DNA of 64,000 bases from Marsupella aquatica (taxonomy: Eukaryota > Marchantiophyta), in contig OZ316892.1 of assembly GCA_973895155.1 (NCBI GenBank), forward strand, positions 8,308,001 to 8,372,000, given 5' to 3'. Every line of letters starts with the position of its first letter. Within the stretch, counting starts at the first letter, position 1. The notes below the pieces were generated by a model. The model was not told where the DNA came from and did not search any database. It saw only the letters and a list, made by a program, of their open reading frames with translations. Both the position numbers and the translations under genes were made by a program. This document shows, one piece after another, positions 61,101 through 64,000 of the stretch.

Positions 61101-61500
61101 TCTCTTGCCCGGAAACCAGCCATTTTTCATAGGTGAAAATTTTGTCAATCACTTAGTTCAAGAACAGGCCTTTGTGTAACCATTTGTGGAGTTACAAGCT
61201 ATTTTCATTATCTCTTGCCCGGAAACCAGCCATTTTCTGTAGATGAACTTTTGCCCATCACTTAGTTTAAGAATAGGCCTTTGTGTAACCATTTGTGAAG
61301 TTACTTGCTATTTTCATTATCTCTTGCGTGGAAACCAGCCATTTTCGGAGGTGAAAATCTGGCAATCACTTAGTCTAAAACAGTCCTTTGTGTAACCATT
61401 TGTGAAGGTACTAGTTACTTCCATAATCTCTTGCCCGGAAACCAGGCATTTTGTAATTCGGTGGAAATCTTCCAATCACTGAGTTTAAGATCGGCAAGCT
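61101..61500. repeat. ~109 bp tandem repeat, 3.7 copies
   Basis: Units begin with 'tctcttgcccggaaaccag' variants at 61101, 61211, 61320 and 61427, and contain 'caatcacttagt' and 'tttgtgtaaccatttgtg'. The array is fused to the end of the dispersed repeat before it, which ends in the same 'tctcttgccc'. Confidence 0.88.
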
Positions 61501-62085
61501 AATGATACTCAGGCTACTTTTTTTAAAATTGTGTCATTTGCCACCATCTAATCCACTCTGGGGGGGATTTGCCAGAAAGTACAACAATTAACTATCAATA
61601 CTCCACAACCGGACTTCATGACTGTCCATACCTTAAAGTTTCTGCCCTGCTCCTAGAGCTAGTCCGCCGCCTCGTTGAAATATAAAACACAAGAAAAAAA
61701 TGGCTGTCGGAAACTTGTGATCGGTCACCTTTTTCCAGACTGCAAGGGTATGAGTTGTCCATCATCAGTTGGGGGCTCTGGGAGAAGAGTCCTTGGTAGA
61801 GGTATTCTATAATTCGAGCAAACAGGAGTTTTGTTAGTGAGGGGAGTATTGTTAGCAAGACCCTTGTGATTTTAAATTTATTTTGCTTTTTCCTGCCTTT
61901 TCTATTTTTTGTGTGTTTTATATGACTCCGGATGGCTAGCGAGATCGCTAGCAAAAAGAGGAGTCCCCGAAATAGATGTTATCAAGCAGTTTACTGTTAG
62001 CTAGGCAATTGCATATAGAAAAATTAGGGGTCATGTGAGGAAACTTTTTCTCATGCAAGGAAAATTTCTACTGTTTCCTCGCACG
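61501..62085. other. No gene seen
   Basis: Short open frames only; an AT-rich stretch at 61865-61920. Confidence 0.4.
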
Positions 62086-62420
62086 CTACAATGACCCTCC
62101 TTGGCGCATCAAAGTGTTGGACATGGCCAGTAACCAACAACCCCAGCAAACCTTGAGTATTTTGTACGAGCATTTCAACCAGAACAGTACCATTTACCAT
62201 CAGCCTTTGGTGTCAAACTATGGGAAATAGCCCATAACCAGCAATCTCAGCCCAGGTTTGGAATTTTTGGTAGATCATTTCTACCAATAAAAGCACCATT
62301 CACCATCAGGCTTTCTGGCGAGCTGGTTTTGCTCCTGGCCCTCCGGATTCAAGTGACCAGAACTACCTCAGCAAAGTTTGAGTTTTTCGTAAAAGCATTC
62401 TCGTCAATAAAATCATTTTA
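62086..62420. repeat. ~113 bp degenerate tandem repeat, 3 copies
   Basis: Each unit has 'accag.a..(c/t)cagc.aa..tt(g/t)gagt.ttt', a 'gcatttc..(c/t)caa.aaaa' segment and 'accattcaccatcaggctt'. Units are centred near 62140, 62250 and 62360. Confidence 0.6.
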
Positions 62421-63355
62421 AAGAGGATTCCTTGAGGACTACTTCATCTGAGCATTGGAACACGAGCCATGGGGAAATATAATCGGGCGAAATGAACTAA
62501 TCTTCAAATTGTCCTCGACAGGTGTATAGCCTGGGGACATCACTGAAAGTTAAGAACTTGACAAAACAATTGATACTCTTCGCTAGGATCCCTCTTAGCA
62601 CGTTGTGTGTGACGAAAGGCAGTTACAGAACCACTTTCTGTAAGAAATGGAAAACATGCACCACAACATGGAAAACTTTCACCGCTTTGGTAAGTACCTT
62701 GCTTGTCCTGCTACGGGTATGAGGCTAAATGAAAGACATGCAAATCACTCTGGGCAATTAACAAAACAACCGATGTCCTCTGGAGGACGGTAGAGCACGC
62801 ACAATGCCAGTGGAAATCAACGACTTGTGGGAAATGTACCACATACAATCAATGGAATTCGGACTTTAATACCTGATGCTGACCAAAACTGTTTTCTTCA
62901 CTTCTCAATCTCTAGCCTTACAAATTAAGGAAGAAGATGTAAACCATGGGAACGGTCTGTACCGATACAAACGTTGGATACATATGCCATTCAAACAATA
63001 CGAACCACTCTTCATAATGATGACTATTATACAGCTCCTTTCTTTTCTTCATATCTTCTTTTGACAAAGTTGATTTTCTGGATGAAGTAAATGCCAGCCC
63101 TAAACCCTAAATATCACGCTTTGAAATCCTCCAAGGAATAAACTCTCTGTTGTCTGAAAAGATGTCGCTTGCTACCTGATTCCTCTCCGGTAATCCAAAT
63201 GCAAACCCTCCATGGAATGGACTACCACGTTCTCCCTTATTTCTGGCTGAAAGAATGTGAGTCAAATGTAAGGTCTTCCTCAGTATTTCAATCCTCTCCA
63301 GGAATGCAACATGAGAAATTTTCTTTGATTTCTATGATGTCCTAACAGAGATTCT
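62421..63355. other. 3' flank of the YchF gene; no gene seen
   Basis: Short open frames without recognised content. Confidence 0.4.
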
Positions 63356-64000
63356 TCAAACATTGAATCTAAAAAGCATTACATCTCCTTCTTGCACAAT
63401 ATACTCCTTCCCTTCTTGCCTTAACAGACCCATCTCTCGTGCAGTGGCCAATGTCTTTGACTTCACAAAATCATTATAAGCAATTGTTTCTGCTCTAATA
63501 AACCCTCGCTCAAAGTCAGAATGGATCACACCAGCAGCTTGTGGTGCAGTCATCCCAGCGCGAATGGTCCAGGCCCTCGTCTCCTTTTCTCCAGTGGTGA
63601 AATAAGTCCGCAGACCCAACAGGTGGTAAGTTGCCCTAACAAGACCTCCCAGACCACCTTCTGGAACTCCAAGTGACTCCAAAAATTCCAATCTCTCTGC
63701 AACATCGAGCTCTGTAAGCTCAGCCTCCACCTGGGCAGAAACCACAACAACCTCTGCACTGAGGTCTGCTGCCACTTCGTTCACTGTCTTCACATGAGGG
63801 TTTGACGATGGATCAGCTAGATCACCTTCAGCAACATTGGCAGCAAATATTATTGGCTTCATCGTGAGCAAAGATAATTGGTCAACAAGCGGCCCCTCAT
63901 CATCAGCAAGTGCCACTGAACGTGCAGGAGACCCACTCAACAGCGCTTCATGAATTCTCTCCAGTGCTCCAACCTCCAATTCCTCCTGGGCCTTAACTTT
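63356..64000 (-). CDS. YchF-type GTPase (Obg family), C-terminal part; start outside window
   Basis: An open minus-strand frame runs from the window edge to a stop at 63356 and encodes the last ~214 residues. Order: a helical segment, a KPIIFAANVAEGDL strand (the N in AANV lies where YchF proteins carry their base-recognition motif), a coiled-coil-like part, then the TGS domain with TYFTTGEKETRAWTIRAG, HSDFERGFIRAETIAYNDF and the end MLFRFNV. The ending is like bacterial YchF (…FNV) and unlike cytosolic OLA1, so I infer an organelle-targeted protein; the targeting region is not in the window. YchF binds ATP/GTP and associates with ribosomes and stress responses. No intron is seen in this part. 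Confidence 0.88.
   Translation of the reverse strand, partial: KVKAQEELEVGALERIHEALLSGSPARSVALADDEGPLVDQLSLLTMKPIIFAANVAEGDLADPSSNPHVKTVNEVAADLSAEVVVVSAQVEAELTELDVAERLEFLESLGVPEGGLGGLVRATYHLLGLRTYFTTGEKETRAWTIRAGMTAPQAAGVIHSDFERGFIRAETIAYNDFVKSKTLATAREMGLLRQEGKEYIVQEGDVMLFRFNV

Overview
The window is nuclear DNA of a land plant. Four conserved genes carry GT-AG introns whose exon phases join cleanly. One of them is a transit-peptide-bearing beta-amylase and one is a bacterial-type (organellar) YchF. A TET/JBP-type dioxygenase inside a DNA transposon is not expected in flowering plants, so I lean towards a non-seed plant (bryophyte or lycophyte). This is inference; no species can be fixed from the sequence.

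Layout. 1-2570 holds the 3' part of a NAA35/MAK10 gene (NatC acetyltransferase subunit, + strand). 3289-5541, 26844-27867 and 37269-39276 (all - strand) are three paralogues of an unrecognised family of single-pass membrane proteins with a cysteine-rich C-terminal domain; the first and third are complete three-exon genes, the second has no visible first exon. 13397-21295 is a 7.9 kb DNA transposon with ~390 bp terminal inverted repeats. It carries an intact 2-oxoglutarate/Fe(II) dioxygenase of the TET/JBP type (+) and, convergent to it, a MULE-like DDE transposase with an N-terminal zinc finger and a SWIM finger (-) that is broken by frameshifts and a stop. 45012-49356 is a nine-exon signal peptide peptidase with an N-terminal extension. 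56662-59063 is a five-exon plastid-type beta-amylase. 63356-64000 is the C-terminal end of a YchF GTPase (-), cut by the window edge.

The rest is accessory sequence dominated by duplication. Long diverged segmental duplicates are 3137-5930 with 37130-39560, 6530-7420 with 24640-25220, 10090-11380 with 25786-28860, 33099-35660 with 42905-44620, and 838-1130 with 12702-13004. There are many two- to four-copy tandem repeats of 40-125 bp, and a dispersed family of short elements with an AT-rich tail. Two insertions can be dated against empty paralogous sites: a hAT-like element filled with a C-rich minisatellite (34050-34711, 8 bp target duplication) and a 523 bp element (42197-42719, 25 nt imperfect target duplication).

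The most interesting feature is the pairing of a transposase with a putative DNA-base-modifying dioxygenase inside one set of inverted repeats. It suggests a transposon that carries its own means of changing cytosine methylation. I saw no tRNA, rRNA, CRISPR array or well-supported promoter element.
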